In this document: piece after piece, positions 11,186-22,963 of the stretch | Numbering within the stretch: position 1 is the stretch's first letter | Layout: every line of letters starts with the position of its first letter | NCBI RefSeq assembly: GCF_018446385.1 | Contig: NC_055992.1 | Location: 102,070,947-102,134,946 of the forward strand | DNA: 64,000 bases | From: Zingiber officinale | Lineage: Eukaryota > Streptophyta > Magnoliopsida > Zingiberales > Zingiberaceae | Direction: 5' to 3' | Notes under the pieces: model-generated | What the model saw: only the letters and a program-made list of their open reading frames with translations | The model's database searches: none | Told to the model about the DNA's origin: nothing | Position numbers and translations under genes: made by a program

Positions 11186-12694
11186 TGTTACGAACCGTAA
11201 GTGCACGGATTCGTCGTTAGTAATAAAGATTATCGATCCCACGAGGACTGATTATAAGCACTAGCGATGACTCACTTAGGATTAGCTAAACTACCGATGG
11301 TTGTAAGTTATCTAAAGAAAAGAGATTTGGAAAGCAGAAACGAGAACTAGTAAAGAAGAAGTAATTGACTTGGTTTATGAAGAGTTCTATGAGTTTAGTT
11401 TCATTGTGGTGGTATTGATGTATCACATTCTATCCTTTACTCATTGTCCTTCAGCATGCATTCACCGAAAGCTAAAGCAACTATCCTTAAGTACCAAATA
11501 GAGAAGATTCTTATGAAATCCTATTACGGTTAACCCCTGTCACTAGGGCACCTCAGTAGATCACAAGAATGCAACTCTAATTGGTGTCCATAAGGATAGA
11601 AATAAGGAGCTTAGTTTGGTCTCTTACTTCCTTGTGGAGATGTTGCCTCTCCTTTCAAGGAAGTACCCTAGATGTTCGTGAATGGGTTACCCCTATCACT
11701 AGGGCCCCTCGGGTATACGATTTAAGATACTCTCTCTACAAGGTTAGCAATATCTACACAATCAATTAATACGCAACAAGCATGCATAATAGTTGAAACA
11801 AAGCAAGCAACATCAGTCAATGAATAGAGGCATAAATGTGATTCTTACATCAAAACCAATCCACAACTACTCCCTCATTCTAGAACAAGGAATCTACTCT
11901 ATAGATGCCGGAGAAAAACCCGAAGACATAATGTAATTAAACATACAATTCTCAAAACCCGGAGAGAGAAAGAGAAAGGATGCTTATCCAATGATGACAA
12001 GTGATCTTCGGATCCAATCCTTTACTTCTGAAGTCGATGTGGTGTTGAAGGATCATTGGACGGATGTCCTGGATGGCATGGAACGACACCAAGGTGATTC
12101 TCTCTTTGACGGCTCACTTCCCTGACAACTCCTCTCTTGGAGAAGGGTTTAAAACCTTATTTATAGGATAGGGCACAGCGCCGCGGCATGGCCGTGTGGA
12201 TATGCACGGCCATGCCTTCTTCTACTTCTGGCTGCGTTGCATGGCCGTGCCAATTGGAACGACCATGTGGATCTTGGGCTCGGCTCCTGGGACACGACCG
12301 TGCAGGGTTGCACGGCCGTGCACTGCTTGGCTACGGTCGTGGGGGGGCACGGCCGTGCAGAATTGCACGACCATGCAAAGATTTGTCTCTGGTTGGCCGC
12401 ACGACCATGCAAGAGTTGCACGACCATGCACTTCTCTTCTGCTATTTGGCCACACAACCGTGCGAGGTTGCACAGCCGTGTTCTCTGCCTTGTTCCAGTG
12501 CGTCGACAATCGCTGTTTTTGCTCCGAAAGTTGTCCCGATCAACACAAAACAAACAAAGAGTAGATATCTGAACAAAAGAGTATATATGATGAGTATATG
12601 ATAAAAGAGACAATCATGCAAAGAATATATACGTATAAAGCAAGTGAATGTGTATTAAAACATGCATAAATGAGCATAATATTTACCCATATCA
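11186..12694 (-). mobile_element. C 3' LTR
   Basis: Begins TGTTACGAACCGTAAG on the plus strand and ends CCCATATCA. It is the partner of 25636-27148 with moderate divergence. On the minus strand a TATA box (12167-12156, CCTATAAATAAG) lies downstream of the palindrome cluster. The six overlapping open frames at 12161-12613 come from the palindromic repeats and are not genes. Confidence 0.92.
12180..12490 (-). promoter_or_regulatory. GCACGGCCGTGC palindrome cluster, C 3' LTR
   Basis: About 15 intact or one-off copies of the 12-bp palindrome GCACGGCCGTGC and variants (GCACGACCATGC, GCATGGCCGTGC), spaced 10-40 bp, in the U3 directly upstream of the TATA box. The partner LTR holds the same cluster at 26630-26940. 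Confidence 0.85.
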
Positions 12695-13748
12695 CACCCC
12701 CAGACTTGAACCTTTGCTTGTCCTCAAGCAAAATGTTGCAGACTATGTTCATCAGCTCCTGGCAGTGTTTCATAATCCCTGGTGCATTCACCTAACTCTA
12801 TCAACTAGTTTCATTGATAAGCACGATTGTGGAGTTACTTAAATATGGACTAAGCATAAGTTCTTTGTGCTCGGTGCAATAAGTAGCACAAACTCTTCAA
12901 GTTTCAATTCTCTGTCCTAGTTAAGTTGTCATACAATTGAGTTCCTAATGTTCCCGGTGATAGACACTTACCTGCCACACACTTGGTTCATTTTCCTTAA
13001 ATTACACAAGGTCTCAAAGGACACTACTCGGAATCAAAAGAAACATAACATTCATTTCCCCAGTAACCTAACTCGGTCTCAAAGGGGTGAATTGTTAGTT
13101 TTCACTCACGACAACTATTTTTTTATCCCTTATTCATTTTTTTCTCTCTTTTTTTTTTGGTGCTATAGTGTAGCACTAGTCTCAAATGTGAGACATATGT
13201 TGGGATTTAGATTTTTCCAAAATGAGCTTCCATGATCCGAGGTCATCCAGTAACCAAAATGTAAATAAGAAATCACCATGGGAACAAAAGTACTAAACAA
13301 TTTGGATGAATCATAACTATTCCAAAAATATTTCAACTATTCAAGCTTAAGTACTTAAGTGTAGTGAAAATAAGATCCTTAAGGTTAGGCCAAGACTTAT
13401 ACTAAACTCCGTACAATACTTAGCTTATTTCATTCGACTAAAGATAGAGAAAGGAGATACACCAAACATACTAACACTATCTTGACAACACATGAACTAA
13501 GAAAATACTAGTCATTTTGCTATTGGACAAATAGCAGAAAAAGTAGAAGGTTTGATGTTCTCAAATATGGCACAAAATTATTTTTTTAAGTAAGAAAGTG
13601 CAAATGAGATAAAAATAGAAATATGAAACTAATAAAATACGAATAAACCAAACAGACTAATAAGATGTGCAAAATAGAAAATTAAAATATGTAGAAAGAA
13701 AAGAAAAACTCGACTCGGGGTTGTGCAGAAAGACAAGACTTAAACTCT
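12695..13748 (-). other. C: non-coding stretch between accessory ORF and 3' LTR
   Basis: Begins next to the LTR with CACCCCCAGACTTGAACC, whose minus strand (GTCTGGGGGTG) is the probable polypurine tract. The rest is AT-rich with stops in all frames and a T-run at 13146-13160. No gene is seen. Confidence 0.6.
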
Positions 13749-14484
13749 TTATTGTCCCGATGAAATCAATATGGTGGGGGGGGGGGGGGGATAAGGGTGT
13801 CCCCGATGTGTGCCGGAGGGAAATCTAGGCATACTAGGAAGATGGCCAAGGTGTTGATGATATTGATAAAGAGCATCTACTTGTTGTCTAGTAATATCCA
13901 TATCATCCATAAAATTCTTCATTCTTTCCTGGTCAACCTCATAATCCTGAATGAACGCTGTCACCTGATTATGGAAGTCCCTAGTAAACTAATAATGATC
14001 CTGTACCTCCCTAAACTGGTCGTCAGATAACTTAAAGAGACCCTCCAACAATCGTTGTTGGGTATCTTGCTTCTCATGAAGGGAGTCTAAGGAGGCACGA
14101 AAGTCAGAAAAATTAAATCTAGAGGATCCCGTACCATAGGCAAAAGAGTGCCTAGGAGGTTCCGGATATCTGGAAGGTTGCTGGAATCCTGATGATAAGG
14201 GCTCTTGGCAGTACTTGGTTTCTTCTATAATGGAGGGAAAAGTTTCAGGGATTAAGTCAGTAATCACCCAGTTCATTGGGTTGCGAACTGAAGTGCGCTC
14301 GGGGCAAGGAAGGGGTAATGGAAAACCATTGTTCCTAGGGAAGGCAAACTCATTCACATCCCGACAAATCATCTTCATTGCAAGACAAGAATCGATGTCA
14401 ATCTTGTCATTACCATGAATCACCTCTAATCCATCAAGCTCACAACACAGATTGAATGCTATTTGGATGATCAATCCACCAAAC
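13749..14484 (-). pseudogene. C accessory ORF, C-terminal part
   Basis: Continuation of the Athila-type ORF of 22202-21435 after insertion D. The text VFGGLIIQIAFNLCCEL through SCLAMKMICRD resembles the middle of the Athila ORF-1 / plant transposon protein family. The tail is polar and glutamine-rich. One in-frame stop (13991-13989) precedes the last 80 codons, which end with a proline run encoded by a G/C homopolymer at 13773-13790. When D and one ACTAT copy are removed, the reading frame joins the upstream part without a shift. Function in the element is unknown. Confidence 0.78.
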
Positions 14485-14489
14485 ACTAT

Positions 14490-15876
14490 TGATCCTGTCC
14501 AAAAGCTGAGTCGGATGGACCGCCGGGCGAGGTGGCAAGAATGTTGACCGAGTCACGACGTCCCGGAGGGGGGTGTGCTGAGATGGCCTCTATGTTGACC
14601 AAGTTTTCAGAAGTCTCTTGTTCAACGCTACTTGCAGCCAGCGACCGGGTCCCCCCCCCCCCCCCCCCGGTCCCTGGTACCCCGAGGCTCGAGGCAGATC
14701 CAACGGACATATAAGTAATAGACTAATAATATAATAATGAAATAAATGAGAGAAGAGTATGAAAACGTACCCTGGCCCAGGGGGCGCCCTCGGATGGGAC
14801 GCGGTGCGAGTTGTCGGGACTCTGAAGAGTGGACGATGCTTGATCAAGATGGAGGACTGGATCTGATGAGGTGGAGCTGGACGTGGCAGGGAGCCAGAAG
14901 ATGGGCTGCAGGTCGGGAAATGAGATCGGCACGTAGGCCGGGAAGCGAGATCGACACGCAGGCCGGGAAGCGAGATCGGCACGCAGGCCGGGAGGTACTA
15001 GCGGCACGTGGACTGGGAGGTACTAGCAGCACACGGGTCGTGAAATAACAACGACACGCAGGCTGGGAAATAACAGCGGCACGCAGGCCAGAATAATAAT
15101 AACGGCACGAAGGTCGCGGCTCGCAAACCATTACACCAAGCATACCAATCAGATAGACACAGAGATCGAAACATAGCACACCATCTAGATCGGCGCTAAG
15201 ATCGGACGGCTCAAAAGTCAGATCAACACCAAGCCTCTAGAGCAACCAACCCCATCACTGAATGCTGCCAATGCAGGATTTCCTGCCACTGTAAATTCGA
15301 CTTCCTCCAACACACTTGAATGGAGCACTCGTTCATGAGCAAGGCCTCTGCCATGGGCCTCAGGCCAGCTAACTTTCCTTCTCCCCTCCCTCACCATCAC
15401 ATCCTCCTCCTACTGTTGTTCTCCCACTCTGATTGGCTTCTTCTTGAGGATGCTCTTCAAAGGAGGAGAAAGGAAGAGGAGGTGACAGTTGTTGGACGAC
15501 AGGACCAATGCCATGGACATTGATAGGGGAGGTGGCTACGACGCTCTCGGATGGCGTTTATGTTGCCGGAGTGGAGAGGGAAGCGACAGTGGCCATGGCG
15601 TCGAGAGGAAGGCGAGGGAAAGGAGCATTGGTAGTCATCGGTGTCGCGAGGAGGAGAGGGAGAGGAAGAGAGGTGATGGTCGGCTGCCGGCGTTGGTGCC
15701 GGCGAGGAGATGGGAGGGAAAAAGGGTTCCTGTTGGCGGCGGAGAGGAAACACACGAAGACCAAGCTCCCTTTTTCTTTGCATGCTACAATGTTCCCTTA
15801 AAGCCCTAACCCGCCCAAAAGACCAAAATGCCCTCCCATCTCCACTTAATCACACCTCTGCCCTATATCCATATCA
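14490..15876 (-). mobile_element. D 3' LTR
   Basis: 1387 bp, starting TGATCCTGTCC and ending CCATATCA on the plus strand. It contains a long C-run (14649-14669), several GGCACGCAGGCCGGGA direct repeats (14930-15100) and a GGAGAGG-rich end. The many open frames in all phases at 14590-15900 reflect GC-rich repeat content; none is conserved in both LTRs as a protein. Confidence 0.92.
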
Positions 15877-17570
15877 CAAGCCTCCCCCTCAAGTCTAGTC
15901 AAAGGAAGCGCAATCCTGACTGACTAGACCCATCCACATGAAACACAGAATCACTACTGAATGCAGAGTCATATCGCAGGTCTATCACATAACGTCGAAC
16001 GAGTAGCTGTGGACGACGGGTACCTGGCAGAGCGACGAAAAGAATAAGCACCGATCGAGCGACAAAAGACATATCGAGTGAGTGACGAAAGAGCGATCTG
16101 GCGAATGTCGAGCGATATCAAACAGACGGTCGAAAGATGCTGAGTAAAACGATTGAGCGACAATAAATCAATAGCGGGTGACTGAAAAAGTGTCAACCGA
16201 GTGATAATAAATCGTGATCGAGTAATAGAGAAAATGATGGACGAGTAGAGCCGTGAGCGAGACCAAGATAAATATTGACCGAACAATAATAAATTGCGAC
16301 CAGGACGAGTAAATTCGTAAGCGCGACGAGGGGAGCACCGACCGAGGCAAAAAAAAACATATCGAGCATCAAAAAATCGTGGTCGAGAAATAAAGAGAAT
16401 GATGGGCATGCAGAGCCGTGATCGCGATCGAGAAAAATACTGACTGAGCGTCAAAAAATCACGATCGAGAAATAAAGAGAATGATGGGCGAGCAGAGCCG
16501 TGAGCGCGACCGAGAAAAATATTGACCGTGCGTCAAAAAATCATGACCGGGCAATAGAGAGAGTACTGGGTGAGCAGAGCCGTGAGTGCAATCGAGGAGA
16601 TACCGACTTAGTGATAATAAAATCGCGACCAAGCAATCGAACAATGCCGATCTGACAATCGAAAAATGCTGAGCTGGTTGAAAGACGATGGGCGAGCGGT
16701 ATCAAATGAGTGATTGATAAGATGTCGACCGAGTGACAATAAATCACGACCGAGTAATAGAGAGCGAGTAAAGCCATGAGCGCGATCGAGAAAGACTGTT
16801 GACCAAGTGATAGAAAATTGCGACCGGGTGATAGAGAGAATGATGAACGAGCAAAGTCGTGAGTGCGAACGAGAGAATGTCGACTGAGCAATAGTGAATC
16901 ATGACTGGGCGATAGAGAGAATAATGGACGAGTGAAGTCGTGAGTGCGACCGAGTGAGTGCTGACAGAGTGACCGTAAATCACGACCTATCAATCGAGAA
17001 ATGTCGATCCGGAAATAGAGAATACCTACCGAGCATAATAAGAACGGGCGAACGATGTCAAGTGCGCAATCGAGAAAAACATTAAGCGATAGGTCGATCA
17101 GCATAAAGCGAGTAGCCAAGTGGTACTAGAGAGTGGTCCAGCCAACGACCAAGCAACGGTGATGAGCAAAACGTGAATGGCGAGTGTTGGGCAGAGCGAT
17201 GGTGGAGCGAAAGTACGATGAATACTGGGCATAGCGGCAAGTGAGTGGTGGGTGCCGACCGAACAATAGCGGTGAGCGAAACGTGAGTGATGAGTGCCTG
17301 GCAGAGCAACAAGTGAGCAGTAAGTGCCGACCGAGCAACAGCAGTGATCAAAAACGTTAGCTGAGAGTGATGGGCAGAGCGGCAAGTGCATCAAGTGTGA
17401 TGCGTGTCGGGCAGAGCGGCGAGGGAGTGAGTGCCAGGCAGAGCAACAAGTGAGTAGTAAGTGTCGACCGAGCAACAGCGGTGATCAAAAACGTGAGCTG
17501 AGAGTGTCGGGCAGAGCGGCAAGTGCATCAAGTGTGATGCATGCCGGGCAGAGCGGCGAGTGAGTGAGTG
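15877..17570 (-). repeat. D internal degenerate array a (about 80 bp unit)
   Basis: Loose tandem repeats built from GAGCGACGAA, GATCGAGAAATAAAGAGAAT and GGGCGAGCAGAGCCGTGAGC phrases. The clearest copies, about 80 bp apart, are at 16370-16570. From about 17100 they grade into a GGGCAGAGCGGCAAGTGAGT-like repeat. Open frames here are artefacts of the repeat. Confidence 0.8.
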
Positions 17571-17576
17571 CCGACC

Positions 17577-18650
17577 GAGTGGTCGTTGGGCGTGAGAGCA
17601 TGCTCACTTATAACTCGCACTGGGGCGAGAGTCTGGGACCCGACTTGTCGGTCGTTGGGCGTGAGAGCATGCTCACTTATAACTCGCACTGGGGCGAGAG
17701 TCTAGGACCCGACCTGCCAGTCGTTGGGCGTGAGAGCATGCTCACTTATAACTAGCACTGAGGCGAGAGTCTGGAGACGTGAGAGCATGCTCACTTATAA
17801 CTCGTACTGGGGCGAGAGTTTGGGACCCGACCTGCCAGTCGTTGGGTGTGAGAGCATGCTCACTTATAACTCGCACTGATACGAGAGTCTGGAGGCATGA
17901 GAGCATGCTCACTTATAACTCGCACTGGGCGAGAGTCTGGGACCCGACCTGCCGATCGTTGGGCGTAAGAGCATGCCCACTTATAACTCGCACTGAGGCG
18001 AGATTCTGGAGGCGTGAGAGCATGCTCACTTATAACTCACACTGGGGCGAGAGTCTGGGACCCGACCTACCGGTCGTTGGGCGTGAGATCATGCTCACTT
18101 ATAACTCGCACTGAGGCGAGAGTCTGGAGGCGTGAGAGCATGCTCACTTATAACTCGCACTGGGGCGAGAGTTTGGGACCCGACCTACCGGTCGTTGGGC
18201 GTGAGAGTATGCCCAGTTATAACTCACACTGAGGCAAGATTCTGGAGGTGTGAGAGCATGCTCACTTATAACTCGCACTGGGCGAGAGTCTGGGACCCGA
18301 CCTGCCAGTCGCTGGGCGTGAGAGCATGCTCACTTATAACTCGCACTGAGGTGAGAGTCTGGAGGCGTGAGAGCATGCTCACTTATAACTCGCACTAGGG
18401 CGAGAGTCTGGGACCCGACCTGCCGGTCGTTGGGCGTGAGACCATGCTCACTTATAACTCGCACTGAGGCGAGAGTATGGAGGCGTGAGAGCATGCTCAC
18501 TTATAACTCACACTGGGGTGAGAGTCTGGGACCCGACCTGCCGGTCGTTGGGCGTGAGAGCATGCTCACTTATAACTCGCACTGAGGCGAGAGTCTGGAG
18601 GCATGAGAGCATGCTCACTTATAACTCGCACTGGGGCGAGATTCTGGAAG
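17577..18650 (-). repeat. D internal array b: 69/49 bp units with GAGCATGCTC palindrome
   Basis: Roughly 18 units, each with the 10-bp palindrome GAGCATGCTC followed by ACTTATAACTCGCACTG. Two unit lengths occur: about 69 bp (with GGGACCCGACCTGCC and GGTCGTTGGGCGTGA) and about 49 bp (with GTCTGGAGGCGTGA), often in alternation. Copies are highly similar, so the array has been homogenised or expanded recently compared with array a. Confidence 0.93.
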
Positions 18651-19060
18651 CCTGAGTAGGACTTGATCTAGAGACCTGACCAGGGAACAATCTGAAGGCC
18701 TGACCATGAAGCATTCTGGAGGCCTAATCAGGAATTGATCTGGAGATCTGACCAAGAAGCAATCTGGAGGCCTGACCAGGAAACAATCTGAATATCTAAC
18801 CAAGAAGCATTCTGGAGGCCTAACGAGGAATTGATCAGGAGGTCTGACCAAGAAGCATTCTGGAGGCCAAACCAAGAATTGATCTGGAGGTCTGACCAAG
18901 AATTGATCTGGAGGTCTGACCCAGAATTGATCTGGAGGTCTGACCCATACTTGATCTAGAGACCTGACCAGGAATTAGTCTGGAAGCTTGACTGAGAGTT
19001 GGTCTGGAAGCTCGACTGAGAGATCGTTAGTGATACTCCGATCCAAGACCGATGGTGATA
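18651..19060 (-). repeat. D internal array c (about 20-38 bp unit)
   Basis: Tandem copies of GATCTGGAGGTCTGACCA(A)GAA and variants with CATTCTGGAGGCCTGACC. On the minus strand it reads as a repeated RPPDQFLV/RPPECFLV peptide over about 90 codons, but without a start or context that suggests a real protein. Confidence 0.85.
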
Positions 19061-19785
19061 CTCTGGTCCGAGACCAGTGGTGATAACTCGACCAGACCGG
19101 GGGAGGATAAGCCTTGAAATCCATAGAAGTGGAGCCCATACCAATATGAGAGGACAGAGCCTTTATCATACCTAACGGTGAAGTGATGTCAACCGGCTGG
19201 CTTGAATCCCAAAGGCCTGTACAGCTAGTAAGAGAAATAGTGTCGATCCCTTGACTCCCAAATGTCCGCGGAGTCAGGGAGAAGAATAATCTGAGTCCTG
19301 ACCATCAAAGAGAGTGAAACCCATAGCCATATAAGGGAGCAGAGCCTGTAGACGTAAAAAGCACGCAAAACAGGTGGAAAATACAGAGCATATAGTAATA
19401 ATAGAGTGAAGTGCCTATAGCAGAAAAAGAATGGAGAACCTCATGGTGAAGGGTGCAGAGCCTATAGCAGTAAGAGGATGCAGACCCTCATAGTGAAGGG
19501 TGCAGAGCCTGTAGTACACCTGATCGGGGAGTTGGGCCCCTGGTCCCTGATTGGAGAGTAAGGCCCCTAGCCTATAATCAAAGAGCGAGGCCCCTAGATC
19601 CTGATCGGGAAGTCGTACTGCGAGTCAATGATCGGGAATCTGTGTCCCTAGTATAAGAGCGGGGATCTGTGTCCCTAGTGTATGAGTGGGGAGTTGGGCC
19701 CCTAGTGTCCGATCAAAAATCGAAGGTCCTAATCTTTGATCAAGTACTAGGATCTTACTCTATTATCAGGGAGCTATAGCAGCTC
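19061..19785 (-). repeat. D internal array d (mixed short repeats)
   Basis: Looser repeats: GTGGTGATACTC(TGGTCCGAGACC) at 19030-19090, CAGAGCCTATAGCAGTAAGA at 19390-19510, and GGGGAGTTGGGCCCCTAGT at 19530-19710. No gene is seen. Confidence 0.75.
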
Positions 19786-20052
19786 TTATAACCGTAAAAA
19801 AGGAGCAGAGCTGGTAACATACCTGATAGGGGAGCCATGCCAACCGGCTAAGGGTTTGTCTCGGTCCCTTGACTCCCGAATACCCGTGAAGTCAGGGAAA
19901 AAAAATAATGTAAAAACTAACCTGTCGGCCAGCTGAAGCTCCACTCGATCCCTCAACTCTCGAATACCCATGGAGTGAGGGTAGAAGATAATATATCTAT
20001 CGGGATCCTCCGGGACTATGATAATGGCAGAGAACCTCCCAACGTCGTCCAT
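19786..20052 (-). CDS. Short leader ORF of D, unknown product (88 codons)
   Basis: An ATG at 20052-20050, about 30 bases inside the primer site, opens an 88-codon frame (MDDVGRFSAIIIVPEDPDRY..., ending SSAPFLRL). It is the only frame in D placed where gag should begin. It has no CCHC knuckle, protease or other motif I recognise. It may be the stump of a deleted gag, or meaningless. Low confidence. Confidence 0.3.
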   Translation of the reverse strand: MDDVGRFSAIIIVPEDPDRYIIFYPHSMGIRELRDRVELQLADRLVFTLFFFPDFTGIRESRDRDKPLAGWHGSPIRYVTSSAPFLRL

Positions 20053-20082
20053 CTTCACGTTCCAGAATAGGTGAAGGAGATT

Positions 20083-20098
20083 CCCACAAACGGCGCCA
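20083..20098 (-). other. D primer-binding site (tRNA-Asp type)
   Basis: The minus strand reads TGGCGCCGTTTGTGGG, four bases from the LTR end. TGGCGCCG begins the usual tRNA-Asp primer site of many plant Ty3/gypsy elements. The same eight bases open the primer site of host element C. Confidence 0.85.
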
Positions 20099-20102
20099 AA
20101 TT

Positions 20103-21429
20103 TGATCCTGTTCGGAAGCTGAATCGGATGGACCGCCAAGCAAGGTGGTGAAAATGTTGACCGAGTCGCGACATCCCGGAGGGGGTGTGCTGAGATGGCC
20201 TCTATGTTGACCAAGTCTTCAGAAGTCTCTTGGTCAACGCTACCTGCAGCCAGCGACCAGGTCCCCCCCCCCGGTCCCTGGTACCCCGAGGCTCGAGGCA
20301 GATCCAACGGACATATAAGTAATAGACTAATAATATAATAATGAAATAAATAAGAGAAGAGTACGAAAATGTACCCTGGCCCAGGGGGACGCCCTCGGAT
20401 GGGATGCGGTGCGAGTTGTCGGGACTCTGAAGAGTGGATGATGCCCGATCAAGATGGAGAACTGGATCTGATGAGGTGGAGCCGGAGGTGGCACGGAGCT
20501 AGAAGACGGGCTGCAGGTCGAGAAATGAGATCGACACGTAGGCCGGGAAGCGAGATCGGCACGCAGGCCAAGAGGTACTAGCGTCAGGCAGACTGGGAGG
20601 TACTAGCAGCACACGGGATGGGAAATAACAGCGGCACGCAGGCCAGAATAATAATAACAGCACGAAGGTCGCAGCTCGCAAACCATTACACCAAGCATAC
20701 CAATCAGATAGACACGGAGATCGAAACATAGCACACCATCTAGATCGGAGCTAAGATCGGACGGCTCAAAAGTCAGATCGGCACCAAGCCTCTAGAGCAA
20801 CCAACCCCATCACTGAATGCTGCCAATGCAGGATTTCCCCGCCACTGCAAATTCGGCTTCCTCCAACACACTTGAATGGAGCACTCGGACATGAGAAAGG
20901 CCTCTGCCATGGGCCTCAGGCCAGCTAACTTTCCTTCTCCCCTCCCTCACCATCACATCCTCCTCCTACTGTTGTTCTCCCACTCTGATTGGCTTCTTCT
21001 TGAGGATGCTCTTCAAAGGAGGAGAAAGGAAGAGGAGGTGGCAGTTGTTGGACGACAGGACCAATGCCATGGACATTGACAGGGGAGGTGGCTACGACAC
21101 TCTCGGATGGTGTTTATGTTGCCGGCGTGGAGAGGGAAGCGACAGTGGCCATGGCGTTGAGAGGAAGGCGAGGGAAAGGAGCATTGGTAGTCATCGGTGT
21201 TGCGAGGAGGAGAGAGAGGAAGAGAGGTGATGGCCGGTGGCTGGCATTGGCGCCGGCAAGGAGATGGGAGGGAGAAGGGGTTCCTGTTGGCGGCGGAGAG
21301 GAAACGCACGAAGACTAAGCCCCCTTTTTCTTTGCATGCTACAGTGTTCCCTTAAAGCCCTAACCCGCCCAAAAGACCAAAATGCCTCCCATTTCCACTT
21401 AATCACACCTCTGCCCTATATCCATATCA
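20103..21429 (-). mobile_element. D 5' LTR
   Basis: 1327 bp, starting TGATCCTGTTCGG and ending CCATATCA on the plus strand. It is the partner of 14490-15876 with many point differences and indels. For example, the C-run is 10 here against about 20 there, and one GGCACGCAGGC repeat copy is missing. This points to an old insertion. Confidence 0.92.
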
Positions 21430-21434
21430 ACTAT

Positions 21435-22202
21435 CATCCCTGAAGATGTCTTAGCTGCCCTCAACAAATTTTGCAAGAAATAAAATCCAAAATCAAAATC
21501 TACTTTATTCAACATCACCCAAAGAGAATAGAGTTCTACCTTTCTAAACACCCCATCACTCTCTCCTCGACCAAAGATCATTTTTCTCATCACTCGGTGA
21601 AGGTATCTAAAGGTCGGGTTTTGCATGCGGGATGCCTTAGCTCTAGAAGGTTCATAAGGGTCCTTTGATCCGGTTATTGACGTCCAAAATTCATTCCATC
21701 TAATCTCATCATCAAATCTACGAGGACCACCAGTAGGTAAACCAAAACAATTATTAAAATCGCTTAACGTCCACTGAACTTCTGTGTTCATCAACCTGAA
21801 AGTTATCGCCTCTACATAATAATCTTCAGACGAAAACTTAACATCAATTGAGCTCAAAAATTCAAGGACCAAGCGGGGGTAAGTCGATAAATGGGCGTAC
21901 ATAATATCATTCCAGTCTAAAGAACTAATCATCCAATCTATGTCATCCTTAATTCCTAGCATATCTAAAGTAGTGGGATCCATATATTTAGTGCATTTAA
22001 TTTTTCTAGCGACAAAGATATCATACCTAGCTTTATGTTCATGATTTTTAAAAATAATATTGAACTCGTTTTCGTTACCTTCATCGCGTGCCACCCTTTT
22101 TTCCTTAGCCTTTTGAAGAAGAAGCCTTCCCCTTGCCTTTGTCGCCCCTCCCGGCGCATTTCCTTCGCCAGATCCACCGCTTCCTCGACGAAGTCTCTTC
22201 AA
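21435..22202 (-). pseudogene. C accessory ORF (Athila ORF-1 / plant transposon protein type), N-terminal part
   Basis: ATG at 22202. A basic, glycine-rich start (MKRLRRGSGGSGEG) is followed by the family core: LVLEFLSSIDV, FRLMNTEVQWTLSDFNNCFG, LPTGGPRRFDDE, FWTSITG, PSRAKASRMQNPTFRYLHRV, IFGRGESDGVFRKVELYSLW. These are hallmarks of the Athila ORF-1 / 'putative plant transposon protein' family, which is known only from Athila-like elements and has no established activity. The frame is cut by insertion D at 21434; the last few residues before the stop at 21399 are D sequence. The rest of the protein is at 14484-13749. Confidence 0.83.
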
Positions 22203-22960
22203 GATTTATGACATGATGTGCAAAGTGTAGGTGGAGATGGATCTTGAGGAGGGAAGATGAGAAGACTTGAAGAAGTGTCAGATCTAGATGTAGATCTAAG
22301 AAAAAAAATGAACTTTAGAGGTAGGGATTTGTGGTTTGATGAGGTGTAGTGGGGAGGAGAAAGCTTTTGTGAGAGAAGGAGATGGAAATTAGGGCTTTTA
22401 GAGGAGTAGGCGGCGTACATGGGTAGGGGCACGACCGTGTCTTATAGACATGGCCGGGTTAGGTGGGGTTCTGCACGGCCGTGACGATTGGCACAACCTC
22501 CTCTTTTCTCCCTTCAGCCAAAGTCTCATGGTCGTGCCAATCGTCACAGCCTTCTTATTCTATGCATTGATCACATGGTCGTGCCAATTGTCACAGCCTG
22601 AGTCTCTTTCTCCACTGGTCCTCTTGCACAGTCATGCCAAATGGCATGGTCGGTGGCTTTCTCTTCTCTGCACAGGCCACACGGACGTGCAAGGTTGCAC
22701 AGCCCATGGCCTTAGTCCCTCTATCAGCTTCGCATAGCTGTGTGGGATCACACGGCCGACTCCTTTAAGTGCACGGTGGCTCACCTTTCACATTTTAGGT
22801 TCCTCTGGCGCCTCCACGCCATGAAACGCTCACGGCCAGCACATGGAGGCTCTGCATATCCTGAAAACAAATACCCAAAAATAAAGAAATAATAAAAATA
22901 CTCAACTTGAACTTACTAGAGAAATGAAACGATAAATGGAATGATGAACTGAAATGAAAA
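22203..22960 (-). other. C spacer between hairpin and accessory ORF, with CACGGCCGTG-like motifs
   Basis: No open frame of note on the coding strand. At 22430-22770 it holds degenerate copies of the same palindromes as the LTR (GCACGGCCGTGA, CACATGGTCGTGCC, ACACGGCCGAC). The palindrome family has therefore spread inside the element as well as in U3. Confidence 0.6.
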
Positions 22961-22963
22961 ACC

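Larger units (their letters stand above)
14490..21429 (-). mobile_element. D: non-coding LTR retrotransposon packed with tandem arrays
   Basis: Two LTRs (14490-15876 and 20103-21429) in the same orientation and a perfect 5-bp duplication ACTAT (14485-14489, 21430-21434). On the minus strand, the primer site TGGCGCCGTTTGTGGG (20098-20083) lies just inside the 20103 LTR. A polypurine tract (TTGAGGGGGAGGCTTG, 15893-15877) abuts the other LTR, so transcription runs from 21429 to 14490. The 4.2 kb interior has no gag or pol, only a short leader ORF and four kinds of tandem repeat. It must depend on proteins supplied by another gypsy-type element. It lies inside the accessory ORF of C. Confidence 0.92.

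Noticed and set aside
12161..12613. Six overlapping open frames of 83-150 codons on both strands
   Set aside because: They are produced by the GCACGGCCGTGC palindromes in the C LTR; frames on both strands look alike and the partner LTR has different breaks.
14590..15900. Many GC-rich open frames on both strands in the D LTRs
   Set aside because: Not conserved between the two LTRs as proteins; they arise from GC-rich repeats.
17564..18585. Regular direct repeats that look like a CRISPR array
   Set aside because: Units are 49 and 69 bp, contiguous, without unique spacers, inside a plant LTR retrotransposon with LTRs, primer site and duplication.
21399..22202. A host gene of unknown function
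   Set aside because: Motifs and position between protease and 3' LTR identify it as the Athila-type accessory ORF; its last residues are inserted D sequence.
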